Assembly (NCBI RefSeq): GCF_001422735.1
Contig: NZ_LMLZ01000001.1
Span: 125,298 to 189,297 of the forward strand
DNA length: 64,000 nucleotides
DNA from: Acidovorax sp. Leaf78
Lineage (GTDB): Bacteria > Pseudomonadota > Gammaproteobacteria > Burkholderiales > Burkholderiaceae_C
Reading direction: 5' to 3'
Shown: positions 1 through 13,243 of the stretch, in pieces
Numbering within the stretch: the first letter of the stretch is position 1
How the letters are laid out: each line of letters begins with the position of its first letter
Notes under the pieces: generated by a model
Seen by the model: only the letters and a program-made list of their open reading frames with translations
Database searches by the model: none
Told to the model about the DNA's origin: nothing
Position numbers and translations under genes: made by a program

Positions 1-3000
1 CGTACAGGGCCTGCAGCGGCTCAAGCGACGCTTGTAGCGACGCGAAGTCCACCGGGCGACGGTTGTCCGGGTCCACCAGCGAGAAGTTCCACTGCTCGCA
101 CCCCTGGTAAATATCGGGCACCCCAGGCGCTGTGAGCTTGATCGCCAGCTGGCACAGGCTGTTGCGAAAGCCGTAGGGCGCGATGCGCTGCACCCAGGCC
201 TGCAGGGGGCGCAGGAACCGGTCGCTCGACAGGGCCTTGTCGATGTAATGCCGCACCGCCTCTTCATACGCTTCGTTCGGAAACAGCCAGTTGCTCTGCA
301 GCTTGGCCTCGCGCATGGCTTTCACCATGTACTGCGCGATGCGCTCTCGCAGTGCAGGCAGGCAATCGTCGTCGCAGCCCGCTGCAGGCCAGATGCCCAC
401 CAGCGCCTGAAACAGCGCCCACAGGTCGTGCGCACTGGGTGCCGGCGCGTCGTCCACCGTACGGCGCAACGGCTCTGCAGCGCTGTGCAGTGCCTGCACC
501 GTGGCCTCCCATTCGTCCACCAGTTCGGACAACACGTTCAGGCGTGCCCGCACGTCCTCCGATCGCTTGCTGTCGTGCGTTGAAGTGGCCAGCAAGCCGT
601 GCGGCACATGCCGGGCCCGCTGCATGTTGGCCTGGTGGAAGGCGGAGACCGGCAGTCCGAAGCGCCGCGGTTCGGCACCCACATCGTTGAGCGAGACCAG
701 GCGCACGTAGCGGTAGAACAAGGTGTCTTCCACCGCCTTGGCCATCACCGGCGCGGTGAACTGCTGCCACCGTCGCACAAAGTGCGCGCGCAGCTCGGGT
801 GCCGGGCCGTCTTCGCCCAGCAGCACCCCGCGCAGGAAGGCCAGCACGCCGCCCTCGGCCGTGCCCAGCCGCCGGCGCGATGCGGCAATCGCCCAGTCGA
901 TGTGCTGCACATCGATGGCGCTGGGCGCCGCGCCGCCCGGCACCACGTAGGTGCGGTACACCGGGAATTGCGTGGCTACTTCCACCAACGCCACACGCAG
1001 CTGGTTGCGGGTGAAGTCGCACGCGCGCCGGTCGGCCCGGGTGATCTGGCTCAAGGTGCCCACCAGCCACGCCAGGTCGCTGAACAGGGCGGTCTCGATG
1101 ATGAGCCGCTTGCACTCGCGCGCCGCATCTTCAAAGGCCAGAGTGTTGCCGGTAAAGCCCTGGTATACCGCGTCGAATCGCTCTTGCGCATCCGGGTCGA
1201 TGAACACGCCGTTGACCAGCCGTGAGAACCGGTACCCCGTGCCCCCATGCACCTGCCAGTCGGCGGGCAGCGGCTCGTGCTCGGCCATGATCTTCTCGAC
1301 CACGATGTACAGCGCCCGAGGCGGCAGGCCACCGGCCTGCAACAGGCCCTGGTAGCGCTGCTGCAGCCGCGCAAAGTACTGCGCCGGGTCCGCCAGCCCA
1401 TCGGGGTGGTCGATGCGCAGGCCGCTGACCTTGCCCTGCGCCAGCCAGCGGAAGGTCAGCGCGTGCACCGCGTCGAACACCTCGGTGTTCTCCATCCGTA
1501 TGGCGGCGAGCGCGTTGACGTCGAAAAAGCGGCGGTAGTTGATGTCGTCGCCCGCCACACGCCAGTCTGCCAAGCGGTAGGCCTGGCCCTGCAGCAGGCG
1601 GTCCAGCAGGTCGAAGCTGGCTGCGTCCCCCTGCGTTCCGTTCACCAGCTTCAGGTTGGCGTCGATCCAGTCGCGCACCCAGGCCAGGCGCGCGGCAAAG
1701 CCCGCCAGGCGCTGCTGGTGCACGCCAGCATCGCGCAGCCGCGTGGCGCGCAAGGCCGCGTCTTCTGTGTCGTGCGGCGGCAGCAGTCCGAAGGCATCCA
1801 CCAGCGAATGCACGGCAGAAAAATCGTCTTGCTCGGCGCCCGGCGTGGCCGCCACAGGCAAGGGCACTGCGCTCAGCAACAGCGCATAGCTGCGCGGGTC
1901 GAGCGGGAAAGTCCGCTCCCAGTAGGCAACGGCAAAACGCCCGGTATCGCCATCGAACCGCACCTGAAACTCGCCGGACTCCAGCACCTTGCCGTAGTGG
2001 TCCCCCAACACGGGCAGCAGCACGCGCTTACCGGTCTGCACGCTGGCGGGGTTCCATTCGATGTCGAACGTCGTGGCGTGCGGGGACGACAGGCCGTGCT
2101 CCAGCACGTCGCGCCACCACCGGTTGCCCGCATCGTCCACGCCCATGTGGTTGGGCACCGTGTCGAGCAGGTGGCCCATGCCGTGTTCGGCCAGTGCAGC
2201 ACACAGCGCATCGTGGTCGGCGTCGGTGCCGATCTCTGCATTCAGGTGGGCAGGGTCCACCACGTCGTAGCCGTGGGTGCTGCCCTGTGTGGCCTGCAGG
2301 TAGGGCGATGAATACAGGTGGCTCACACCCAATGCGTGCAGATACGGCACGGCAGCCAGCGCCTGCGCAAAGTTGAACTCTTTGTTCAACTGCAGCCGGT
2401 AGGTGGCGCGCGGGATGTCTGCCGTGTCGAGTGCGGGCAAGGGGCCTTCGGTGACATGCGTGCCGCCGCGCTCCTGGCGCACTGCGTCTGCAATGGCGGT
2501 AAAGAACGGCCCGGTCGCCAACTGCTCCAGCGTGCAGCCCATGCGGCGGCGCCAGTTGGGGTGGATGTCGTCGGTGGTGCCTGGCACGTTGGGCTGCTCG
2601 CGCTGGCCCAGCAGGTCTTCCAACTGCACGGCCACCAGCATGCACGGCGTGCGCGCCAGATACCGGTGCACCGCGGCGGCCAGCGCCGGTGTCATGTCGG
2701 GGGCGGACTGCGCATCCACCGTGACGCCTTCGGGCAGCAGCCCTTCGGCGTGCAGGGCGGCCAGCAGCTGGGTGCGGTCCTGCGCGCGCGCCAGCAGGGC
2801 GCGCACATGCGCATCTCCGTCCAGCCAACCGAGTGACTCTTGCACCGCCACGTCGCTGGCCGACCAGAAGCCCGCCAGCGTGGGCAGGTCGTGCGTGCTG
2901 ACCACCGCCAGCGCTGTGCTCTGCCATTGCGCGGGCGGGCGGAAGGCACCGCCTTCCAGCCGCTCGAAGATCAGCGGGCGGTAGGACAGCAAAGCGCGCT

Positions 3001-4531
3001 CGGCCATGGCTTCGCGCATGGCCGGCGCCACATTGCCCAGGTCTTCGCCGATGACCATGCAGCGGTGCCGGTGGCTTTCGATGGCAACGACCGCCAGCAG
3101 GGGTTGCAGCGGATAGTTCACGTACGTCCCGCCGTCCGGGCTGGTCCAGAACAGCCGCATGAGGGCCATGACGTGGTCCATGCGCAGCGCGCCTGCCGGG
3201 GCCATGACGGCAGCCAGCATGTGCCGGAAGGGCAGGTACTGCGCAGCGGCCAGCGCAATCGGATTCACGGGGGGCAGGCCCCAGTCCTGCCCCTGGGTGC
3301 TGAGCGGGTCTGGCGGGGCGCCAACGTTCATGCCGCGCGCGTGCAGCGTTTGCCCGACCCAGGTGTCGGTGCCGCCGTCTGCCGCACCCACGGCCAGATC
3401 GCAATACAGGCCAATGGGCATGAGCTTGCGCGCCATGGCGCATGCTTGCGCCAGCTGCTCGTGCGCGATCCACTGCAGCCACAGGCGGTAGGCCACCTCA
3501 TCGGTATGCTCCTGCACCCATGCCTGCACGGCGTGGCTCTGCGGGTCGCGCAGGTCCTCGGGCCAGGCGGGCCAACCCCAGATAGCGGCGTCGCGCGCCT
3601 GCAGCGCAATTTGAATGGCTTCAAACCGTGCGTGCGGCTCCAGCGTGGCCGCGTGCTCGGCGCGAAACTGGTCGAAGGCCGCGCCGCGCGTGGAGCCTGC
3701 GGCCCAGGCCGTGCGCCGGAAGGTCTGCCACAGGCGCGACAGGGCCGCCTCCTTGAGCGAGGCCACGGCGGTGTAGTCGACGGATGCACTGTGCTGCGCA
3801 GCCTGCAGCCGCGCGTGGAAGCCGGGTTCGCTGCACAGCTGCTGCGTGTCTTCGCAGTGCAGATATTCCGGCACGGCGGTCACGTCGATGTAGTGGACGT
3901 TGAGCGCCAGCCGGCTGCTGGGGCTGTAAGGGCTGGCCGCTTCGGGCTGGCCTGGGCGCAATGCGTGTACAGGGCTCAGCCCGACGAAGGCCGCGCCCTG
4001 CGCAGCCACCAGCGCCACGCACCGCGCCAGGTCGGTGAAGTCGCCGATGCCCCAGCTACGCTCCGACCGCAGCGCGTAGACCTGGGCAGTCACGCCCCAC
4101 CAGCGTTCTCCCTGGCGCAACCCCTCGGGCAGCCAGCACTGGGCCGGGGCCACGAGGACGGTGCGTTGCCCCCCTGCAAAGCGCAGTTGGTAGTACCCGG
4201 CGGGCAGCGTGTCCGGCAGCTCTGCGGCAGGGCCATGGCCGCGCAGGCAGGGCACATCGCCCGCCGCTTCCAGGTCGTGCAGTTGCCAGTCGCCGGCTGC
4301 GGGCAGCGCCAACGGTGCCGCAGTGCCAGCGGCCACCACAGCGGTGTCTGCAGCTTCGGCGGCGTCTGCATGGGTGCCCATGGCCGCCAGCGCGCGCTCC
4401 ATCACCTGCGTGCTCACCGCTACGGTTTCGCCCCAGAAGCCGGAGTACTGGTCGGCAATGCCGGCGTGCCGCGCGCGTTGCCGGAGCTCGGCCGACGGTT
4501 CGCCGGCCGCAAAAGGCCTGTCGAAACTCAT
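1..4531 (-). CDS. malQ-treY: Fused 4-alpha-glucanotransferase / malto-oligosyltrehalose synthase (partial, 3' end outside window)
   Basis: One open frame of more than 1,510 codons reads from the ATG at 4531 through the left edge. I checked that start, junction and left edge share the same frame. Residues about 1-695 are a GH77 amylomaltase: MDHVMAL (Asp near 452, nucleophile position), GEDLG (near 494) and VSTHDLPTL (near 545). From about residue 705 (IPRATYRLQLNKEF) a GH13 TreY begins: DTVPNHMG (about 789-796), GLRIDHPDG (Asp near 1040), VEKIMAEHE (Glu near 1079) and STHDSKRSEDVR (near 1317). MalQ disproportionates maltodextrins. TreY isomerises the reducing end of the chain to a trehalose linkage, the substrate of the upstream TreZ. 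IPRATYRLQLN is where a free-standing TreY would start, so this looks like a clean head-to-tail fusion. Its ATG overlaps the treZ stop (ATGA). Confidence 0.9.
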   Translation of the reverse strand, partial: MSFDRPFAAGEPSAELRQRARHAGIADQYSGFWGETVAVSTQVMERALAAMGTHADAAEAADTAVVAAGTAAPLALPAAGDWQLHDLEAAGDVPCLRGHGPAAELPDTLPAGYYQLRFAGGQRTVLVAPAQCWLPEGLRQGERWWGVTAQVYALRSERSWGIGDFTDLARCVALVAAQGAAFVGLSPVHALRPGQPEAASPYSPSSRLALNVHYIDVTAVPEYLHCEDTQQLCSEPGFHARLQAAQHSASVDYTAVASLKEAALSRLWQTFRRTAWAAGSTRGAAFDQFRAEHAATLEPHARFEAIQIALQARDAAIWGWPAWPEDLRDPQSHAVQAWVQEHTDEVAYRLWLQWIAHEQLAQACAMARKLMPIGLYCDLAVGAADGGTDTWVGQTLHARGMNVGAPPDPLSTQGQDWGLPPVNPIALAAAQYLPFRHMLAAVMAPAGALRMDHVMALMRLFWTSPDGGTYVNYPLQPLLAVVAIESHRHRCMVIGEDLGNVAPAMREAMAERALLSYRPLIFERLEGGAFRPPAQWQSTALAVVSTHDLPTLAGFWSASDVAVQESLGWLDGDAHVRALLARAQDRTQLLAALHAEGLLPEGVTVDAQSAPDMTPALAAAVHRYLARTPCMLVAVQLEDLLGQREQPNVPGTTDDIHPNWRRRMGCTLEQLATGPFFTAIADAVRQERGGTHVTEGPLPALDTADIPRATYRLQLNKEFNFAQALAAVPYLHALGVSHLYSSPYLQATQGSTHGYDVVDPAHLNAEIGTDADHDALCAALAEHGMGHLLDTVPNHMGVDDAGNRWWRDVLEHGLSSPHATTFDIEWNPASVQTGKRVLLPVLGDHYGKVLESGEFQVRFDGDTGRFAVAYWERTFPLDPRSYALLLSAVPLPVAATPGAEQDDFSAVHSLVDAFGLLPPHDTEDAALRATRLRDAGVHQQRLAGFAARLAWVRDWIDANLKLVNGTQGDAASFDLLDRLLQGQAYRLADWRVAGDDINYRRFFDVNALAAIRMENTEVFDAVHALTFRWLAQGKVSGLRIDHPDGLADPAQYFARLQQRYQGLLQAGGLPPRALYIVVEKIMAEHEPLPADWQVHGGTGYRFSRLVNGVFIDPDAQERFDAVYQGFTGNTLAFEDAARECKRLIIETALFSDLAWLVGTLSQITRADRRACDFTRNQLRVALVEVATQFPVYRTYVVPGGAAPSAIDVQHIDWAIAASRRRLGTAEGGVLAFLRGVLLGEDGPAPELRAHFVRRWQQFTAPVMAKAVEDTLFYRYVRLVSLNDVGAEPRRFGLPVSAFHQANMQRARHVPHGLLATSTHDSKRSEDVRARLNVLSELVDEWEATVQALHSAAEPLRRTVDDAPAPSAHDLWALFQALVGIWPAAGCDDDCLPALRERIAQYMVKAMREAKLQSNWLFPNEAYEEAVRHYIDKALSSDRFLRPLQAWVQRIAPYGFRNSLCQLAIKLTAPGVPDIYQGCEQWNFSLVDPDNRRPVDFASLQASLEPLQALY

Positions 4532-6365
4532 GCAATCCCCTCGGTGCAGGTCCAGCGGGCCGACCAAGGCTCCCACACTGATGGCGCGCCATCACCAGCG
4601 TGGGTCCACCGGTGCTGAAAGATCGCGACGCCTTCAGGCGCCGGCGGTACGTTGTGCATGCGTTCAGGTCCCAGGTTGATGTCGAGCGACCACTGCATTC
4701 CCTGGCCGTACCGCCAGGTGACACGCAGGCCGTGGGTGCCGATGCGCTCGGCGGTGTGGTCCATGGTGCGCAGTTCGCGGGCGTGGGGCACCAGCCATTG
4801 TCGGCGCACCTCCAGCGCCTGGCGCACCAGTTCGCTGCGCTGGCGGCCTGCGGGTGTCTCTGCCTGCGCCCAATCCAGTCGGCTGGCAGCCAGGGTGGCT
4901 GCGTCGCACGGGTCCGGCAAGGTGGCAGCGCCGGACAGGACATGGCTGAACTCGCGCTGGCGGCCGTTGCGCACGGCCTCGCGCAGGTCGCCGTCCCAGT
5001 TGGCGAAGTACAAAAACGGCGTCGTCGCGCCAAATTCGTCGCCCATGAACACCATGGGCGTTGCCGGGGTCAGCAGCGCCAGCAGCAAGGCCAGTTCGAC
5101 CGCAGGCTCGGACAGCAGCATCGACAGGCGCTCCCCGAAAGCCCGGTTGCCGATCTGGTCGTGGTTGCCCATGAAGTTGACCAGGGCTGCCAGCGGCAGT
5201 GGCGCATCGGCCTCGGTGGCCGGGCGGCCATTCGGAAAGGCGAAGCCATGCGTGAGCACGCGGGCCAGATGGTCGATGGGGTGTGCCGCAAACTTGGCGT
5301 AGTAGGTGTGCGACTCGCCGGTCAGTGCCACATGCACCGCGTGGTGAAAGTCGTCGTTCCATTGACCGTCGTAGTGGCCGCTGGCAGATGCAGGCGCGGC
5401 CAGGCGTTCGGGCTGGTTCTTTTCGTTTTCCAGCACCAGGTGCACCTGTCGTCCACTGGCCTCAGCCAACGTGCTCACCCGCGTGCTGATCTCCTGCAGG
5501 ATGTCGGGGTCGCTGTCGTCCGCGATGGCGTGCACCGCGTCGAGCCGCAGGCCGTCCATGCGGAACTCTTCGATCCAGTAGAGCGCGTTGTGCAGGAAGA
5601 ACGCACGCACGACCTCGCTGCCTTCCAGGTCAAAATTGATCGCGCGGCCCCAGGGGCTGTCGTGGCGGCGAGAAAAGAACTCTGGCGCATACGCCTGCAG
5701 GTAATTTCCGTCGGGGCCGAAGTGGTTGTAGACCACATCGAGAAACACGCACAGCCCCAGCGCATGCGCCGTGTCCACCAAATGCTTGAGATCGTCCGGA
5801 GAGCCGTACGCAGGGTGCGGTGCAAAGGGCAGCACGCCGTCGTAGCCCCACCCCCACTGGCCGCCAAAGGTGGCCACGGGCATGACCTCTATCGCAGTGA
5901 AACCCAACGCAGCCAGCCGCGGCAGCTGTGCGGCCGCCGCCGCGTAGGTGCCTGCGGGTGTGAAGGTACCCACATGCAGTTCATAGAAGACCAGTTCATG
6001 CCACGGCCTGCCGCTCCAGGCGGACTGCTTCCAGGCATAGGCGCTCGGGTCGGACACGCGGCACATGCCGTGCGGACCCTGGGGAGCCTGGCGGGCGGCC
6101 GGGTCGGGTACCGCCAGGTCGCCGTTGATCAGCCACTGATAGTGTGTAGACGCGGTGGCTGTGGCAAGGCCGACATGCCACCATCCGCCTGAAAGCCGCT
6201 CTGCAGCGCTGCTGCTCGGCGGTGCTGCGCTGTCGTCCGGCACGTGCACGAGCGAGACTTCGGACGCTGCAGGCGCCCACAGCCGAAAGTCCACGCCGCC
6301 GCGCCGGCGCAACTGCGCGCCGAACGGCATGTGGTGGGTGCCATCCGCAGTGTCGGCCGCGTTGG

Positions 6366-6369
<4 letters not shown>
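4528..6369 (-). CDS. treZ: Malto-oligosyltrehalose trehalohydrolase
   Basis: Cytoplasmic GH13 enzyme that releases free trehalose from maltooligosyl-trehalose made by TreY. The protein is 613 residues, normal for TreZ. An N-terminal CBM48-like region (VDFRLWAPAASEVSL, about residues 25-40) is followed by the catalytic barrel: GLRLDAVHAI (Asp near 276), LVLENEKN (Glu near 310) and NFMGNHDQIGNRA (near 401, the His-Asp pair). The start at 6369 overlaps the glgX stop and the stop overlaps the start of the MalQ-TreY fusion, so translation is probably coupled both ways. With TreY it makes trehalose directly from glycogen or maltodextrin without UDP-glucose. Confidence 0.95.
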
Positions 6370-8644
<2,275 letters not shown>

Positions 8645-8648
<4 letters not shown>

Positions 8649-9961
8649 GCAGCCGCCCGGAATTCGCCGTCGCACAGCGCCGTCGATGCGGCCACGGAAT
8701 TTGTCGTGCGCAGTCGGCCCACGGTAGTGCTGCTGTCGACGCTGGCCCGCGCAGGAAAGAAATGGCGGGGCACCACGACGATGCCGCTGGGCGTGACATG
8801 AAAGCGCTTGCGGTCGGCCTCGATATCGAAACCGATGCGTTCGTAACCGGGTATGTCGTTGTCCTGGTCGATGATGGCGCGGCGGATGCGGGCACCTGCA
8901 CCGATGCGCGAGCGTTCCATGACGATGCAGTGCTCCAGGTGCGCGTTGCGCTCCACCAGCACCGAGCGACGCAGCATCGCGTGGTCCAGCGTGGCGCCGT
9001 CCACGATGCTTCCCGAGCCCACCACGGAGCGGTGCAGCACGCCGTTTTCGATCTGCGCAGACTCGGCCTGGTCGGGGCTGGCGTAAATGGGCCAGTGCTT
9101 GTTCGTCATGCGAAAGCGCGGTGTCGCGCCCAGGGTGTCGAAGTGCGCATCGAAGTACGCGTCGATGGTGCCCACGTCGCGCCAGTAACCGTGTTCTTCG
9201 TAGGCTGCGGTGCCGGGAATGGAGTTGGTATTGAAGTCATACGCCATGAGGCGGTGCGACTTGAGCATGGTCGGCAAGATGTCGCGGCCGAAGTCGCTGT
9301 GGCCGGTGGCGTGCGCCTTGTGCAAGGCGTCCAGCAGCACATCGGCATTGAACAGGTAGTTGCCCATGGAGGCCAGCGTGTGCGTGGTGCTGCCCGGCAT
9401 CGGGTCGGCAACGTCCGGCTTTTCAACGAACTGGCTGATGCGGTGCTGCGAATCGATCTCCACAATGCCGAACTGGTTGGCCTGCGCCAGCGGTACCGGC
9501 AGCGTGGCCACGCTGACATGCGCATTGCTGGCGCAGTGAAACTCCACCATCTGCCGCACGTCCATGCGGTAGATGTGGTCTGCACCGAACACCGCCACGA
9601 TGTCGGGCTGAAAGCTCTCGATCAGGTGGATGTTCTGGTAGACCGAGTCGGCCGTGCCCTGGAACCACTCGGGACCATTGCGCATCTGGGGCGGGACCAC
9701 CGTCACGAAATGCTGGGGGATGAAGCGGGTCATGGTCCAGGACTGCCGGATGTGCTCGATGAGCGACTGCGACTTGTACTGCACCAGCAGGTAGATCGAG
9801 TAGATCTCCGAGTTCACCAGGTTGGACAGCACGAAGTCCACGATGCGGTGTTTGCCGTTGAACGGCACGGCGGGCTTGCAGCGTTCTGCGGTGAGCGGGT
9901 GCAGGCGGGACCCCTCTCCACCGGCCATGACAATGGCGAGTACGTTGGTTTTGCGTGACAT
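8645..9961 (-). CDS. glgC: Glucose-1-phosphate adenylyltransferase (ADP-glucose pyrophosphorylase)
   Basis: Makes ADP-glucose from ATP and glucose-1-phosphate, the committed step of bacterial glycogen synthesis. Start [15 protein letters not shown] at 9961 is chosen because GGAG lies seven bases upstream, and the resulting 438 residues fit the family; a start 20 codons further upstream would leave a non-conserved extension. The nucleotidyltransferase signature [12 protein letters not shown] is near residues 12-23, with [20 protein letters not shown] just after it. Later motifs include [11 protein letters not shown] and [15 protein letters not shown]; a left-handed beta-helix domain follows (residues about 300-430). 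It lies 22 bases downstream of glgB and overlaps glgX. Confidence 0.96.
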
Positions 9962-9983
9962 CGGAGCGCTCCAGTTGTCTATG

Positions 9984-11897
9984 TCAGTGGGTGCCCAAAG
10001 GGCGGGTGGAAAAGAAAACACTGGCCAACGGCGGTACGGTGATCCGCAGGCTGGCGGGTAGGTCGCCCAAAGGCTGGGCAGTCGCTGTGGCCGAGCCCGC
10101 GTTGCCTACGCCGCTGCCGCCGTAGCACTCGGCGTCGCTGTTCAAAATTTCGTGCCACACCCCGGCCTGCGGCACGCCGATGCGCACACCGGTCAGCGGT
10201 TGGGGCGTCAGGTTGTGCACGGCGAGCACGGTGTTGTTGCCCGCGCGGCGCAGCATGGCCAGTACGGTGGGGTGGTGGGGCTCCATCGGCGCCCATGCAA
10301 AGCCCGCCGGATCGAAGTCGTTCGCGTGCAGCGCGGGCAGGTGGCGGTACGCGCGGTTGAGGTCTGTCACCCAACGGGCGATGCCGCTGTGGCGGGCTTT
10401 GGCCCACAGGTGCCAGTCGAGCGTGCGCTCGTGGTGCCATTCCTCCACCTGACCGAACTCGCCACCCATGAAGAGCAGCTTCTTGCCGGGGTGGGCCCAC
10501 ATCAGCCCGTACAGCGTGCGCAGCCCGGCAAAGCGCTGCCACTCGTCCCCCGGCTGACGCATGAGCAGGCTCTTCTTGCCGTACACCACCTCGTCGTGCG
10601 ACAGCGCCAGCACGAAGTTTTCGTCGAACGCATACACGCCAGAAAAGCGGATGTCGCCCTCATGCCACTGGCGGTGAACGTGGGCGCGCTGCATGTAGCG
10701 CAGCGTGTCGTTCATCCAGCCCATGTTCCATTTCGTGTCGAAGCCCAGCCCGCCGCTTTGCACCGGGCGCGAGACACCTGCCCACGAGGTGGACTCCTCG
10801 GCCATCATGTGCACGTCGGGGAACGACTCGCTCACCGCGCCGTTGAGGTCGCGCAGAAATTGCACGGCCTCCCAGTTCTGGTGCCCGCCGTCGGCGTTGG
10901 GCAGCCACTCGCCGGGCTCCCGCGCAAAGTCCAGGTACAGCATGGACGACACGGCGTCCACGCGCAGTCCGTCGAAGTGGTACTTCTCCAGCCAGAACAA
11001 CGCACTGCTGATCAGGAAGTCGCGGACCTCGTAGCGGCCATAGTTGAAGATCAGGCTGTTCCACTGCGGATGAAAGCCCTTGCGCGGGTCTTCGTGCTCA
11101 TACAGCGCGGTGCCGTCAAAGCGGGCCAGTGCATGTTTGTCCGACGGAAAGTGCGAGCCCACCCAGTCCAGGATCACGCCGATACCGTGCTGGTGCAGCG
11201 TGTCGACAAACGCCATCAGGTCCTGCGGGTCGCCGTATCGCCCTGTAGGCGCAAAGTAACCGGTGGTCTGGTAGCCCCACGATCCGTAGAAGGGGTGCTC
11301 TGCCACCGGCATCACTTCCACATGCGTGAAACCCATCGCTTCGCAATGCGCGGCCAGGCGGTGGGCAATGTCCCGGTAGTTCAGCAGCCGCCCGTCTTCG
11401 TGCCGCTGCCAGGAGCCCAGGTGCACTTCGTACACCGACATCGGGCTGTCCGCTGCTGCGCGCTTGCCGCGGGCAGCCATCCATGCGCGGTCACCCCACT
11501 GGTAGTCCAGCCGCCATATTTGCGACGCCGTACCCGGTGCATGTTCTGCACGGAACGCATAGGGGTCGGACCGCTCGGCCCAGACGCCGTGCGTATCTTG
11601 AATGCGGTATTTGTAGAGGTCGCCCACGTGGGCTGCAGGCGAAGAACCCACCCAGACCCCCGACCCGTCGTCCAGCCGCTGCATGGCGGCTGGTTGCCAC
11701 CCGTTGAAGTGGCCCACCAGCTCGACCCGCTGCGCATTGGGCGCCCAGACCCGGAAGGTGGTTTCAGTGGGGGTATGGTGTGCGCCCAGCCAGTCAAACT
11801 GCCGGTAGCGAGATGCAGCCGCCGAAGGCGGAGTAGGCACGGAAGCCTGCGGGGGCGTATGGAGCGGCGGCATGGGTGTGAACTCGTTGGAGTCCAT
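9984..11897 (-). CDS. glgB: 1,4-alpha-glucan branching enzyme
   Basis: GH13 transglycosylase that forms the alpha-1,6 branches of glycogen; first gene of the operon. Start MDSNEFTPM at 11897 (637 residues) is preferred over the longer frame from 12032, whose extra 45 residues resemble no GlgB, though no strong ribosome-binding site distinguishes them. One CBM48 ([20 protein letters not shown], about residues 45-65) precedes the barrel. Motifs: DWVGSHFP (usual form DWVPxHFP), [14 protein letters not shown] (Asp near 312), MAEEST (Glu near 366) and [14 protein letters not shown] (near 433). The second N-terminal module found in some GlgB proteins is absent or replaced by a Pro-rich stretch. Confidence 0.95.
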   Translation of the reverse strand: MDSNEFTPMPPLHTPPQASVPTPPSAAASRYRQFDWLGAHHTPTETTFRVWAPNAQRVELVGHFNGWQPAAMQRLDDGSGVWVGSSPAAHVGDLYKYRIQDTHGVWAERSDPYAFRAEHAPGTASQIWRLDYQWGDRAWMAARGKRAAADSPMSVYEVHLGSWQRHEDGRLLNYRDIAHRLAAHCEAMGFTHVEVMPVAEHPFYGSWGYQTTGYFAPTGRYGDPQDLMAFVDTLHQHGIGVILDWVGSHFPSDKHALARFDGTALYEHEDPRKGFHPQWNSLIFNYGRYEVRDFLISSALFWLEKYHFDGLRVDAVSSMLYLDFAREPGEWLPNADGGHQNWEAVQFLRDLNGAVSESFPDVHMMAEESTSWAGVSRPVQSGGLGFDTKWNMGWMNDTLRYMQRAHVHRQWHEGDIRFSGVYAFDENFVLALSHDEVVYGKKSLLMRQPGDEWQRFAGLRTLYGLMWAHPGKKLLFMGGEFGQVEEWHHERTLDWHLWAKARHSGIARWVTDLNRAYRHLPALHANDFDPAGFAWAPMEPHHPTVLAMLRRAGNNTVLAVHNLTPQPLTGVRIGVPQAGVWHEILNSDAECYGGSGVGNAGSATATAQPLGDLPASLRITVPPLASVFFSTRPLGTH

Positions 11898-12116
11898 GCT
11901 CTGCTGCAATGCAACACGAAGTTGCAGGAATTTACAGGGTGACTTTGTAGGCGGGGGACTACCCCTGTGAAATGCTTCGCCGAATGGCCCTGCGCGGCTT
12001 GTTGTGTAGCTGGACCACGGGTGCAGTGGCACAGCAACGGTGGGCCCCGTGGGCGGCCCGACTGAACGTTAAAACGTGCAGAGGAACATCGACTGTGGTG
12101 AAAAAGTCGACAAAGA
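11898..12116. other. Leader region upstream of glgB
   Basis: About 220 bases between glgB and the terminator of the next minus-strand gene. The glycogen/trehalose operon promoter should lie here, reading on the minus strand. I see no convincing -35/-10 pair and no known riboswitch. The longer glgB frame (to 12032) occupies part of it. Confidence 0.4.
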
Positions 12117-12139
12117 AAAGCCCGCGCGCGGCGGGCTTT
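12117..12139 (-). terminator. Rho-independent terminator, probably bidirectional
   Basis: Nine-base-pair perfect stem (12117-12125 with 12131-12139), loop of five. On the minus strand the stem is followed by a T-rich run. It would end transcription of the small gene at 12195-12446 before the glgB promoter region. Confidence 0.75.
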
Positions 12140-12194
12140 AAGTCGGGCTGGGTGAAAGCGGACCTAGGAACTTCGCCTGGGCTGCCTCCAGCGC

Positions 12195-12446
12195 TCAAGA
12201 CGTCGTCTTGCCGCCCATGGTGCCCTGCAGCACGGCCACCAGGTGATGCTTGGCTTCCGCCAGTTGCGCTTTGTCGGAGTCATGAACCTTGCGGAAGAAC
12301 GCAGCACATTCGGCAGAGCCGGCCGCCTCGGCGTCCTTGATGTATTGGTCATAGGCCAGAAGCGCCTGTGCCTTGTTCTGCATCAGGGTGATCCAGTCAT
12401 AGGCCAGATCGCTCAGGGGATGGGGGTCGCTGGGTTTTTCTTGCAT
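12195..12446 (-). CDS. Small conserved hypothetical protein
   Basis: 83 residues from the ATG at 12446 (MQEKPSDPHPLSDLAYDW). I do not recognise a named family. The sequence is soluble and mostly helical, with DLAYDWITLMQNKAQALLAY followed by a short helix rich in Ala, Lys and Glu (CAAFFRKVHDSDKAQLAEAKH), suggesting a small helical bundle. An upstream in-frame start at 12524 would add 26 residues with no family-like features. It has its own terminator downstream and lies 91 bases from the next gene, so it may be monocistronic. Confidence 0.6.
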   Translation of the reverse strand: MQEKPSDPHPLSDLAYDWITLMQNKAQALLAYDQYIKDAEAAGSAECAAFFRKVHDSDKAQLAEAKHHLVAVLQGTMGGKTTS

Positions 12447-12537
12447 GGGTGTTCTTTCTGGGGTTTGCGGGGATGGGTCCGTCAGGACGAAGGGTTCCCG
12501 AAGGTCCCCTTGCGCTTCATCCACAGGCGCCGGGTCA

Positions 12538-13059
12538 TCAGCGCCCGTCGCGGTCCGAATCGCCCGGAATGGCGCGCTCGGCGGCGTTGCTCACACGCTG
12601 CCACGCGTCGCGGGAGGCGTGCTTGGCGTTCTCCCAGTCGAGCGACGAACGCCCGCGAGCGCTACCCCAGTCTCGGCTCAATTCGGGCTCCACCTCGTCG
12701 AAGGAGCGGTCTGGAAAGCGCGAGTACGAGTCCGTTCCGTAGCGGTAGGCGGGCTGATAGTCGTCATAGCTCGCGCCCGGGTTGGCATAGGGACGCGACG
12801 TGTAGTTCTCGCGCCAGTAGCTGTCTTCGGCGACGGGGTCCACCTTGACGTTGCGGCCCATCACGGCCCCGGCCACGGCCCCCACCATCGCGCCGACTGC
12901 TGCACCCACGGGGCCCGTCACGCCGCCTGCCAGAGCACCGGCAGTGGCCCCACCGGCCACACCACCCAGCGCACCACCGAGCACGGCACCGGTGCCGGTC
13001 TTCGTTTCGGGCTCCAGGTTGCGGTTGGATTGCGTCATTGCATCGTTGCGATCGCTCAT
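12538..13059 (-). CDS. Glycine-zipper protein
   Basis: 173 residues from the ATG at 13059, chosen because AAAGG lies six bases upstream; a longer frame reaches 13455 but has no family-like sequence. Residues about 22-68 form a glycine/alanine zipper (repeated GxxxG, e.g. GGALGGVAGGATAGALAGG), typical of small proteins that associate with or insert into membranes. The second half is polar and rich in Tyr, Asp, Ser and Arg (YRYGTDSYSRFPDRSFDEVE), with no recognised domain. No signal peptide is seen. Function unknown; a stress- or envelope-related role is common for such proteins but is not shown here. Confidence 0.65.
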   Translation of the reverse strand: MSDRNDAMTQSNRNLEPETKTGTGAVLGGALGGVAGGATAGALAGGVTGPVGAAVGAMVGAVAGAVMGRNVKVDPVAEDSYWRENYTSRPYANPGASYDDYQPAYRYGTDSYSRFPDRSFDEVEPELSRDWGSARGRSSLDWENAKHASRDAWQRVSNAAERAIPGDSDRDGR

Positions 13060-13243
13060 GGTGAACCTTTCAAAGTGACCGGGTAGTCCGCAAGCGGGGG
13101 CCGGTCGGTTGTGGAAAAGATTCACCGTATAAGTTTGTTTGGACGCCCGCGTCCGCCCAACGTCCTGAATGGTTGAAGGCGTTGACCTACAGGCGATGGG
13201 CCGACGAATTGCTTCGGGCCACCAGTGCACAGTCCCCAGGCAG

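Noticed and set aside
2840..6192. Long plus-strand open frames (2840-4618 and 4600-6192) opposite the malQ-treY and treZ genes
   Set aside because: They are opposite clear enzymes with intact motifs, have no family-like sequence, and are the usual by-product of high GC content.
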